From NCBI GenBank assembly GCA_016290775.1, contig JAEEVF010000004.1, forward strand, positions 1-64,000: 64,000 bases of DNA. The letters are read 5' to 3'. A program made the translations under genes and the position numbers. Below the pieces are notes generated by a model, which was not told where the DNA came from, did no database searches, and was given only the letters and a program-made list of their open reading frames with translations. Of the stretch, positions 14,441 to 21,741 are shown piece by piece; within the stretch, counting starts at the first letter, position 1; each line of letters begins with the position of its first letter. This stretch comes from Acetatifactor sp. Its GTDB lineage: Bacteria > Bacillota > Clostridia > Lachnospirales > Lachnospiraceae.

Positions 14441-14890
14441 TCAGTCGATGCCGCCCTGAACGTTGGTGTCATGTCTGCAAGAAATGGTAATGCTGTCCAT
14501 GGAAAGAGCCTTGGTCGTTCCTTCGACACCGGTAGATGCCCAAATCTTGAAGGTGTAATTGTCACCGGAATGGTAGGAATCTGCCAGAAGCTCACGAGTA
14601 ATGGTAATCGTGTTGCCGCTTACCGTTGAAGGGAACTCAGCATAAGACTTGCTTGCATCCAGCGTTGCGGAGAACGTTGCGGTAACAACGGTGCAACCGG
14701 AAATATGAACGTAATCAGTGCTGTGGGTAGCCTTTGCCTCGTAAACCTTGGCACTGCCATTCCAATCCTGGCAGCAATGTGCCTCGATGGTCCAGCAATC
14801 AGAAGACCAGCTTCCGTCACCACTTGCCATGTATACGCTCTCAGCGATCTCGTTGTTCGCTACGATCACGGGCTTTACATAGTTCTTCAT
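14441..14890 (-). CDS. Candidate exported/modified protein with leader-like N-terminus
   Basis: I do not recognise a named family for this 149-residue protein. The first 24 residues (charged, MKNYVKPVIVANNEIAESVY, then MASG) resemble a RiPP-type leader rather than a Sec signal; MASG followed by DG could be a cleavage point. The rest is rich in Ser, Thr and aromatic residues with five Cys (SSDCW, EAHCCQDW, ISGCT and ISCRH), and its alternating pattern (NTITITREL, NYTFKIWAS) suggests a beta-sandwich. The gene has its own strong promoter (14954-14982), an AGGAGG RBS and a perfect terminator (14371-14408), so it is a highly expressed single gene. It sits between an exporter and a two-component/PqqD operon. 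Role as precursor or structural surface protein is inferred. Confidence 0.6.
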   Translation of the reverse strand: MKNYVKPVIVANNEIAESVYMASGDGSWSSDCWTIEAHCCQDWNGSAKVYEAKATHSTDYVHISGCTVVTATFSATLDASKSYAEFPSTVSGNTITITRELLADSYHSGDNYTFKIWASTGVEGTTKALSMDSITISCRHDTNVQGGID

Positions 14891-14953
14891 GTCGTTTTTT
14901 TCCTCCTGTTTTTCTATTATTTCTACTAAGGATTTCTCCTTTTACACGAGCCT

Positions 14954-14982
14954 ATACTATCACGGAAACCCTTTATTTGCAA
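14954..14982 (-). promoter_or_regulatory. Sigma-A-type promoter of the 149-residue gene
   Basis: On the minus strand TTGCAA (14982-14977) and TAGTAT (14959-14954) are 17 bases apart. The predicted leader is about 57 bases and contains a possible AAAGGAGAAATCCTT mini-dyad and the AGGAGG ribosome binding site. Confidence 0.72.
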
Positions 14983-14988
14983 GCATTC

Positions 14989-15002
14989 TAACAGAAATGT
15001 TA
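14989..15002. promoter_or_regulatory. Dyad abutting the -35 of the 149-residue gene
   Basis: TAACA (14989-14993) and TGTTA (14998-15002) are perfect inverted arms around four bases, six bases upstream of the -35 box and overlapping the stop codon of the histidine kinase gene. The adjacent response regulator is a plausible binder, but OmpR-type proteins usually prefer direct repeats, so this is tentative. Confidence 0.4.
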
Positions 15003-15809
15003 TGATTCCTCGGCCTTCGGAAGCTCCAAAAAAAAGGTGCTTCCGACACCTGGCTTGCTCTCACACCAGATGGTTCCGCCGTGGCGTTCCATGATACTCC
15101 TTGCAATTGCTAGTCCCAGGCCATGCCCCCCGTCTCCCGGTGTCCGTGACGCATCCGCCCGGAAGGACCTTTCAAAGACATGCGGAAGATCTTCCGGAAG
15201 GATCCCGACACCCGTGTCTCGTACACTGATCAATAGCTTTTCAGTTTCTTCCTTCGCAGACAGTTCGATCAAGTCGCCGGCGCGGGAATACCGCAAGGCA
15301 TTGGAAAACAGATTGTCCAGAACGCGCACGATCCGCTGGGGATCGACGCAGACCATGCAGGAAAAGTCTTTCGGGAGCTTTAATGACAACTCTCTTTCCG
15401 AGAACTTCACGTCGGCTTCGCAGGAATAAAAGAATTCCTCGAGAAGCATGCCGGCATCGATCGTTTCCACCTCCAGGACCTGCTCTGGATTGTCCATCTG
15501 ACCCAAAAGAAAGATCTCATCCAGCATGGACTTTAGGTTCTTCAGCCTGCGGTCCATCAGGCTTAGGAGCTCCATCCGCTCCGTCTCATCCATGTCCTTT
15601 TTCTCACGAAGAAGTCCGATGGTGCTCGAGAGCGCCGTCATGGGTGCTCGCAGGTCATGAGACAGGTTGCGGAGAAATTCCCTTCGCTCCCGCTCCTGCT
15701 GCTTTAGTTTTTCGTTTGCACGCGACAATTCCTCATTCGCCGAAAGGAGCGCTTTTTCCAGCTCTTCCCGGGAGATTGCCTGCGGCTTTGCATAACGCTT
15801 TTTTTCCAT
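15000..15809 (-). CDS. Soluble sensor histidine kinase
   Basis: The 269-residue kinase has no membrane segment or recognisable sensor. It opens with a coiled coil (about residues 13-45, ISREELEKALLSANEELSRA), followed by the H-box LSHDLRAPMTAL (His about residue 50), an N-box DNLFSNALRYS, and G-boxes DTGVGILPEDLPHVFERSF and GHGLGLAIARSI. It is the last gene of the long minus-strand run and follows the response regulator gene by 5 bases, with GGGGATA as RBS. Lack of a sensor domain suggests an intracellular signal or a partner protein, possibly one of the PqqD/kinase proteins. The candidate export substrate gene begins its promoter immediately after this stop, so it is the likely regulatory target. 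Confidence 0.85.
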   Translation of the reverse strand: MEKKRYAKPQAISREELEKALLSANEELSRANEKLKQQERERREFLRNLSHDLRAPMTALSSTIGLLREKKDMDETERMELLSLMDRRLKNLKSMLDEIFLLGQMDNPEQVLEVETIDAGMLLEEFFYSCEADVKFSERELSLKLPKDFSCMVCVDPQRIVRVLDNLFSNALRYSRAGDLIELSAKEETEKLLISVRDTGVGILPEDLPHVFERSFRADASRTPGDGGHGLGLAIARSIMERHGGTIWCESKPGVGSTFFLELPKAEES

Positions 15810-15814
15810 CTTGT

Positions 15815-16492
15815 CTATCCCCTAAAGCTGTAGCCCTTGCCCCATACCGTTTCGATCATGTTCTCGAGGCCAACGTAGCCCTCCATCTTTTTGCGGAGTC
15901 TGCTGGCATTCATCATGATGTTTCTGCGGTCGGCGTCGATATATCCCCCAAGAAGCTCTTTACCGATCCGTTCAAAGGTCATGACCTCGCGGTTATGCTT
16001 TGCAAGGCACACAAGAAGCTCATACTCCTTATTCGACAGGAGAATCTCCTCATCGCGGCAGAGCACGCGGTGGTTCAAGAGTTCGATGCGAAGGGGCGGG
16101 AATTCCAAAATTCCGGTCTGCCCAGTCACGCCGCGATATCTAGTAATATGGATCTGAATGCGAAGGGCAAGCTCCTCCAGGCTGCAGGGCTTCAGGACAT
16201 AGTCCACCGCGCCAAGCATCAGTCCTTGGATGCGGTCTGCCTCCTCCGTTCTTCCCGTCAGGAAGATCACGGGCACCTGCGTGGTCTTACGAAGCTGCGA
16301 GAGCGCTTCGAAGCCATCGATCCCAGGCATCATTACGTCAAGAACGATGCAATGCGGCAAGAAGGTCGTCACTTCTCTAAGCGCTTCCTGCGCCGACGCA
16401 CATGCCTTCACCTGATAGCCTTTTCCCTCAAAAAACTCCTGATTAATCTTCAGGACCTCTCTGTCATCATCCACCAATAAGATTCGATCCAT
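15815..16492 (-). CDS. OmpR-type response regulator
   Basis: The 225-residue protein has a receiver domain (residues 1-120: LLVDDDREVL acidic pocket, phosphoacceptor Asp in IVLDVMMPGIDG, LTGRT switch Thr, VLKPCS Lys) and a winged-helix output domain (about 130-225: LSNKEYELLVCLA, then RLRKKMEG, then VWGKGYSF). The ATG at 16492 is used, with GGGAGG 5 bases upstream; a GTG one codon earlier is the alternative. It overlaps the PqqD stop as TGATG, so the regulator is translated with a PqqD-domain protein. It is paired with the soluble kinase just downstream. Confidence 0.88.
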   Translation of the reverse strand: MDRILLVDDDREVLKINQEFFEGKGYQVKACASAQEALREVTTFLPHCIVLDVMMPGIDGFEALSQLRKTTQVPVIFLTGRTEEADRIQGLMLGAVDYVLKPCSLEELALRIQIHITRYRGVTGQTGILEFPPLRIELLNHRVLCRDEEILLSNKEYELLVCLAKHNREVMTFERIGKELLGGYIDADRRNIMMNASRLRKKMEGYVGLENMIETVWGKGYSFRG

Positions 16493-16770
16493 CACGGCCT
16501 CCCATCTTCTTCCAAAACGCCAAGTGTCTTAAGCTGCGAGAGGAACTCTTCCACATCCTCCCCGATCTGCGCCTCCTCGGAGGGCTCGGCTTCATATTCC
16601 ACGCAGAGTTTCTTGCAAAGCTCTTCTTCAGTCAGTCCTTCTTCAATGCCCTTCCAAAGAAACGCCCCCGTTTCGTTCAGCGCAAATACAATGCTTCCGC
16701 TCTCACCGGCTCTGGCAACCACAAATTGATTTCCAATGCTCTTAAGCTCAAATTCCTTACTGATCCTCAT
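16492..16770 (-). CDS. PqqD-domain peptide chaperone
   Basis: The 92-residue protein matches the PqqD fold: KEFELKSIGNQFVVARAG, then GSIVFALNETGAFLWKGIEEG, then a C-terminal helix (AQIGEDVEEFLSQLKTLGVL). PqqD-like proteins bind the leader of a peptide substrate and hand it to modifying enzymes. The start at 16770 gives the usual domain length; a long upstream extension would overlap the glycosyltransferase gene and encodes only Arg/Gly-rich sequence. It lies 17 bases after the glycosyltransferase-nucleotidyltransferase gene and overlaps the response regulator gene. No radical SAM or cyclase gene is seen, so the modifying enzyme is unknown. Confidence 0.8.
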   Translation of the reverse strand: MRISKEFELKSIGNQFVVARAGESGSIVFALNETGAFLWKGIEEGLTEEELCKKLCVEYEAEPSEEAQIGEDVEEFLSQLKTLGVLEEDGRP

Positions 16771-16787
16771 CTTACTACCCGTTCCCC

Positions 16788-19094
16788 CTATTTGAATAAC
16801 CGCATTTCCTCCACCACGCCGGCGCGTTCTCCGGCGCTCTTTAGGATGCTGCGAAGGTTTCCTCGCCCAAGCCTTCTGTTGTTGCGAAGGAAGCCAAAGA
16901 AGGTCTTTGCCCAAAGCCAAGGCCACTTCCACTTGTGTTTACTCTCCTCGGCGTAATTCATCTTCATCTGATAGTGGAATTCCTTAAGATATCCGCCAAG
17001 ACTCTTCTTACGAAGCGCCACCATGCGGTTCTTGTCGGCCTTTCCGAATTCCTCGGCATTCACGATCTCCATCAGGAAATGTTCGGCATATCCTCTCGAA
17101 AACTCATCCTCGAGTCCTCTGCCGAAAATATGGATCTCCGTCAAGCCGAGATACTTCTCACAAAGGAGCGTCACTGCTTTTGCAAAGCCCGTCACGCCAC
17201 ATTCCTCGGCCAGAGTCGTGAACTTGTAGGCCACGCCGCGATCGTTCACGCGGTTCCAAAACACCACCCAGTCCGCAAGAAGCTTTAGGCCAAAGCCTGC
17301 GCGCAGGAAATGCTGCAGCATATGGAGCAGAAGCTCCAGGGCCTGTAATGCTTCTGGCGCCGTGGGGATCATGACTCCCATGGAATCCGTCATGCGCTTG
17401 CCCTCAAAATACTGCGGAAGGATGTCTTCCATCCTTTGATTGATCTTCTCATCGTCAAAGGGCTCAGCCAGCATGGCATGCAGTTCAATGTCGATCCCTT
17501 CGCTTCCGGAATAGGCCATGTGATGGTTCGCATGCTGCTCTTCTTTGAGCTCATAGCCCTTGCTTTTCAATATCATTCCTGCTGCCAAAACATCGTCCGT
17601 GTTTGGAAGGAGCAGGTCCACGTCGCCGGATTTACGGTATTCCGGCACGGGATAATATGCCGCAACGCCACATCCCTTTAATACGACCACGGGAATCCCC
17701 GCATTCTCAAAAGCTGTCGTGAGCTCCTTTGTCAAAAAGAGAAGCCTGTAGCTTTGTTTCACGCACCCTTCGGCCGTCTGCTGCAATGATCTTAGGGCTT
17801 CCGTTTTGCCGTGCTCTTCGAGATATTCCTCCAAGATGTCGTAAAGCATCGGAAGGACCTTATGCTGCGCCGCCATGGTAAGCACGGTATCTATGGGAAC
17901 GTCATCCAAGAATGCCAGCCTTGACATCTCCTCTTTCGGCTTGGTCAGCGCCGTCCTTAACAGCTTACAAAGGGCACGGACCTCGCGCGAAACTTCCTTC
18001 TTGGCCGCATTCTTCCTCTCGCTCTTTTTCAGCTTGTTCCTCTTTTCAGAGATCCAGGCGTCGATCCGAAGAAAACGAAGCGACGCAATGCCAAGCGTGA
18101 GCGATGCATACCACTTTAAGGCAAACTGCATTGCCGCAAGGCGGATCACAAACCTCCAGGGGAAGCTTTTGATCTCACGTACGTATTTCCCCTTTGCCAG
18201 CTCCTTCATGGCCTGACTTACAAAGGGATCCTCACCATATTCCCGCAATGCCTTTTTCGCATTCTTTAATCCATGCCGTGCCAGGAGCTCCTGCTTGACC
18301 AAAAAGAAGCTTCCAAACAACACGTGAAAGGCAGTAATGTCAAAATAATCATCGTATATGCCGCGTTCCTTCAGATCCTCATGGAAGTCCTTGGCGATGT
18401 CCGTCCATACCTGACGCATGTTCGGCTTATAGCGGAACGTCACCGACTCCGGGTTTTCGCGATAAAGATAAACGCTTTGATCGATGAATGCATATTTGGG
18501 ATGATATGCATAGCACAGGATGTTATGCGCCTTATCCTGCGTAAAGGGATAATCCTTGCTCCACAGCTCATTCTTCAAAAGGAACTCCCTGCGATAAAGC
18601 TTTCCCCAGTTATAGGCCAAATGCCCATATTGATAAAAGCCCTCGAAGCGAAAATTCGCGGTATTCTGATAAGCTCCCTCGCGAAGGTGATGGCGATTGA
18701 CGTCATGGATCTCGCCTTCACGGAACTTTCGGTAATTTCCGACAACGATGTCCGCTTCGGACCGTTCCGCCTCCTCCATGAGGAGTGCGATCGCATCCTT
18801 TCCGTCCAACCGGTCATCCGAATCCATAAGGAAAACATATTCCCCGTGTGTGGCCTTGATGCCAGTGTTACGAGCAATGCCCTGCCCCTGGTTCTTTTGG
18901 TGAATGCCGATCACATTTTCATATTTATCCGCATACAGATCGATGATCTCAGGGCAATGATCCGGGGAACCGTCATCGACAAGAACGATCTCGATGGCAG
19001 GATATGACTGTTCCAAAGCGCTGTGCACGCATTGGGCCAAGTATTTTTCCGTTTTGTAAACGGGAATGATGATCGATACCAGCTTATCGTTCAT
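16788..19094 (-). CDS. Glycosyltransferase family 2 fused to nucleotidyltransferase
   Basis: Residues about 1-330 of 768 are a GT-A glycosyltransferase (VSIIIPVYKTEKYL, VDDGSPD, then VFLMDSDDRLDG with the metal-binding DSD). A Lys/Arg-rich hinge (about 345-375) leads to an NTP_transf_5-type nucleotidyltransferase (about 380-750) with the active-site block VVVLKGCGVAAYYP and GDVDLLLP (about 468-495). In phosphorylated-lasso-peptide clusters a separate nucleotidyltransferase of this family modifies the phosphopeptide. Here it is tethered to a sugar transferase and sits between a flippase and a PqqD gene, which physically links glycan and peptide functions. GGAGATAAGG precedes the ATG. Substrates are unknown. 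Confidence 0.78.
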   Translation of the reverse strand: MNDKLVSIIIPVYKTEKYLAQCVHSALEQSYPAIEIVLVDDGSPDHCPEIIDLYADKYENVIGIHQKNQGQGIARNTGIKATHGEYVFLMDSDDRLDGKDAIALLMEEAERSEADIVVGNYRKFREGEIHDVNRHHLREGAYQNTANFRFEGFYQYGHLAYNWGKLYRREFLLKNELWSKDYPFTQDKAHNILCYAYHPKYAFIDQSVYLYRENPESVTFRYKPNMRQVWTDIAKDFHEDLKERGIYDDYFDITAFHVLFGSFFLVKQELLARHGLKNAKKALREYGEDPFVSQAMKELAKGKYVREIKSFPWRFVIRLAAMQFALKWYASLTLGIASLRFLRIDAWISEKRNKLKKSERKNAAKKEVSREVRALCKLLRTALTKPKEEMSRLAFLDDVPIDTVLTMAAQHKVLPMLYDILEEYLEEHGKTEALRSLQQTAEGCVKQSYRLLFLTKELTTAFENAGIPVVVLKGCGVAAYYPVPEYRKSGDVDLLLPNTDDVLAAGMILKSKGYELKEEQHANHHMAYSGSEGIDIELHAMLAEPFDDEKINQRMEDILPQYFEGKRMTDSMGVMIPTAPEALQALELLLHMLQHFLRAGFGLKLLADWVVFWNRVNDRGVAYKFTTLAEECGVTGFAKAVTLLCEKYLGLTEIHIFGRGLEDEFSRGYAEHFLMEIVNAEEFGKADKNRMVALRKKSLGGYLKEFHYQMKMNYAEESKHKWKWPWLWAKTFFGFLRNNRRLGRGNLRSILKSAGERAGVVEEMRLFK

Positions 19095-19118
19095 GCCTTA
19101 TCTCCAACAGTTACGTAA

Positions 19119-20642
19119 TTACTTTTTTAAGGCCTTGTAGCGCTTTAGGAAACCGATCAAGCTGCCAAAGCGCTTGCTCTTTCCAAAGAGCAGGAAATTT
19201 AAGCCTCCGGGAAGGAGGATGCAGATCATGCCGGAAAGGAAAAACCGCCAAATGGTAAAGCTTTGGCAAATGCGCTCAGTGATGTACACGCAGACAAGCG
19301 CCTCCGCAAGGGAAAGCAGAACGTACTCTCCCATTTCGAGCACATAGCCCTTCATGCCCTTTTCCAAATGGAGCTTGTAAAACCCATAGGATTTCCCGAC
19401 AAACAAGATCACGTAAGCCGCAAGCGTGCCAAGAAGGACGCCCAGAAGTCCCAAGGGCTTTACAAACGCCAGGGACAGCACCAGGTTGACGACGGCTGCT
19501 GCCATGGCGATCTTCTTTTCAAACTGAAACAGCCCGCTCGCACTGACAAACGCGCCAATGGGCAATAGCATGACGTAAAGCATGCAATTCACCGCGCACA
19601 AAAACACGGTCCATTTCGGGAGCAGGAACGCATCTCCAAGCCAGATCTCCCCCACAAAGAGCGACGCCATTCCGGCCACGCCGCAAAGGACGATGGCGGA
19701 CAGGAAGAAAAAGGCAAACGTGAACACGCCCAGAAGCTCCTCATCGCGCTTTTTATCCCCTTCGACGATCAAGTTACCGACCGTGGGCTGCAGAGCTCCT
19801 GAAAGGGCCTGTAACACGTTGATCAGGGACTGCGTGATCAGACAGTAGTTAGAATAAAATCCAACGATGCTCAGGCTGATAAAGCTTGCGGTGATCAGGT
19901 TGTCCGTGCAGCTTAACAGCTTTTGCGCGATCCTCGTGACAAAGAGATTCTTTACGTCGCCGAACACGGAGCTCACCAGCTTCTTTTCCACGGGGAGCTT
20001 GCGAAGCTTTTTCAGGTACGGGTAGGTCTTGTCCACGTAAAGGATCACGAAAACGTTGATCAGCGCTTCGAATATGATCGATGCCACCAATGCCCACTCA
20101 TATTTTCCCCAGATCATCACGATCACGATGACCGACACATAGTTCAGGATCGATGCGGCCATGACGGCCAGACTCGATATATACTCGCGCTGGTCTGCGA
20201 TCACAATGGAGCGCTTGTAGGACAAGAGATAGCCAAACACCGTCTTTGCGACCCACAGCGCATAGATCAGCCTGACGTAAGACAGCGCCAGGTGGTTCTC
20301 CCGAAGGAAAAAGTGCACGAAGGGTAAAAATCCAAAGCCTAGGATCGCGATCACGCCTGCCACGGCAAGATAAGCCTTGCGGTACAGGTTCATGAGGGAC
20401 GCAATGGCCTCCTCCTTCGCGTCCGCCAGGGCGCGATAGAGATGAAACACGATGGCCGTGGAAAGCCCCAGCTCCGTCACGGAAAAGACGGCGATCACGT
20501 TAGACACCACGCCATTTAGGCCCACAAGCTCCGTACCAAGCTTTAGATTGATCACGCGCTGGCTAAAGAAGCCCGCCAATATGATCAGCACCTGCGAAAA
20601 GACGCTGAAAAAACTGTTTTTTCCTATGTTTTTCGCTCGCAT
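19119..20642 (-). CDS. Wzx-type polysaccharide flippase
   Basis: The 507-residue protein has about 12-14 hydrophobic segments and the MATE/MOP-type opening of O-antigen and teichuronic flippases (FFSVFSQVLIILAGFFSQRV, then GLNGVVSNVIAVFSVTELGL). Such proteins move lipid-linked repeat units across the membrane. It lies 24 bases before the glycosyltransferase-nucleotidyltransferase gene and 6 bases after a GT4 gene on the same strand. Its presence beside Pel genes, which already include the PelG transporter, suggests a second lipid-linked glycan is made by the downstream half of the locus. Confidence 0.85.
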   Translation of the reverse strand: MRAKNIGKNSFFSVFSQVLIILAGFFSQRVINLKLGTELVGLNGVVSNVIAVFSVTELGLSTAIVFHLYRALADAKEEAIASLMNLYRKAYLAVAGVIAILGFGFLPFVHFFLRENHLALSYVRLIYALWVAKTVFGYLLSYKRSIVIADQREYISSLAVMAASILNYVSVIVIVMIWGKYEWALVASIIFEALINVFVILYVDKTYPYLKKLRKLPVEKKLVSSVFGDVKNLFVTRIAQKLLSCTDNLITASFISLSIVGFYSNYCLITQSLINVLQALSGALQPTVGNLIVEGDKKRDEELLGVFTFAFFFLSAIVLCGVAGMASLFVGEIWLGDAFLLPKWTVFLCAVNCMLYVMLLPIGAFVSASGLFQFEKKIAMAAAVVNLVLSLAFVKPLGLLGVLLGTLAAYVILFVGKSYGFYKLHLEKGMKGYVLEMGEYVLLSLAEALVCVYITERICQSFTIWRFFLSGMICILLPGGLNFLLFGKSKRFGSLIGFLKRYKALKK

Positions 20643-20648
20643 GAATCC

Positions 20649-21737
20649 TTACTCCAAAAGCTGATCTATCAGATTCTTCCACTGCAATACAATGCCAGAG
20701 AGCTGAAACTCTTCCATCCCCTTCGGCGCCTTTTTTGCCATGTTCGAAAGAAGCTCTTCGTCCTTCATGAGGCTCTCCAGCTTTTTGGCCATGGCCTTTA
20801 CGTCAAAGGGCTCGATCAGATACCCATTAACCCCATCGTCGATCAGATCGGCCGGCCCCGTTGGCACGTCAAAGCTCACGCACGGCACACCGCAGGATCT
20901 GGCTTCCAAAAGGCACATGGGAAGGCCTTCCGCCTTACTGGTCAATACAAAAATCTTAGATTTTAGGAGAAATGTCTCTACCTTGGGCACATATCCCATG
21001 AGAAGGATCCTGCCCTCGAGACCTTCCGCCTTACAAAAGCTCTCAATGTTCTTTCGTTCCGGCCCTTCGCCGCAGAGCACCCACTTCCAGTCCGGGAACT
21101 TCGTAAGGACCTCCTTCGCCACCTGCAACAGGTAGTCAAAGCCTTTTTCAGGCACTAGGCGCGACGCCGTGATCAACCAGTTCTCGCGCTTTTCCTTGCC
21201 TGTAAGCTGAATCTCGGTGGCGGGATTATATATGTTCGTCACGCGGTCCTTCTGTCCAAAAAACGCGCGGAACGCCTCCGCATCCCCTTTGGTCAGCGTC
21301 ACGATCTTGTCCGTCTTTTTCGTAAAATGCTTTACGATCACGCGGCGGTAAAGGATCCCCAGCTCATATGGGAGGTTGGAATGCTCCCAGGAGATCACCT
21401 TTGTCTTTAAGCCTTTGGCCGCGGGCACGGAAAGCACGTCCAGCACCACGTCAATGTCGATCAACACGTCGATCTTTTGCTCTGTCAAAAACTTCTTGAC
21501 CTTCGGGATGAGCGGCAAATATGCCGGCCCAGGCTTTAGCCATTTGTTTCCGAGGGAAAACCTCTGAATGTTTGGCGCGATGTCATAGCATGGCGCATCC
21601 TTTTGCTCCACAAGGCTTAAGAAGCAGATATGATATTTTTTCTCTTTCGCGAGTTCGTTTGCAATGGTAATGGAGACACGCTCCGTACCACCGTTTCTGG
21701 TAACGTCGCCTGAAAAAAAACAGATCCTTTGCATCAT
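20649..21737 (-). CDS. Glycosyltransferase family 4
   Basis: The 362-residue GT-B enzyme opens with ICFFSGDVTRNGGTERVSIT (acceptor-side glycine loop) and carries the sugar-nucleotide site in its C-terminal half: ASRLVPEKGFDYLLQVA and the EX7E motif EGLPMCLLE (about residues 278-286). It resembles GalNAc/Glc alpha-transferases of capsule clusters. The ATG at 21737 follows AAGG by 7 bases; a TTG at 21740 is less likely. It begins 4 bases after the stop of the DUF4874/DUF4832 gene, so it is in the same operon. The sugar specificity cannot be read from sequence. Confidence 0.85.
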   Translation of the reverse strand: MMQRICFFSGDVTRNGGTERVSITIANELAKEKKYHICFLSLVEQKDAPCYDIAPNIQRFSLGNKWLKPGPAYLPLIPKVKKFLTEQKIDVLIDIDVVLDVLSVPAAKGLKTKVISWEHSNLPYELGILYRRVIVKHFTKKTDKIVTLTKGDAEAFRAFFGQKDRVTNIYNPATEIQLTGKEKRENWLITASRLVPEKGFDYLLQVAKEVLTKFPDWKWVLCGEGPERKNIESFCKAEGLEGRILLMGYVPKVETFLLKSKIFVLTSKAEGLPMCLLEARSCGVPCVSFDVPTGPADLIDDGVNGYLIEPFDVKAMAKKLESLMKDEELLSNMAKKAPKGMEEFQLSGIVLQWKNLIDQLLE

Positions 21738-21741
21738 CAAC

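Noticed and set aside
15383..16480. 365-codon plus-strand frame antisense to the two-component genes
   Set aside because: It covers two well-recognised genes on the other strand; the translation is low in motif content and rich in Pro, Ser and Arg.
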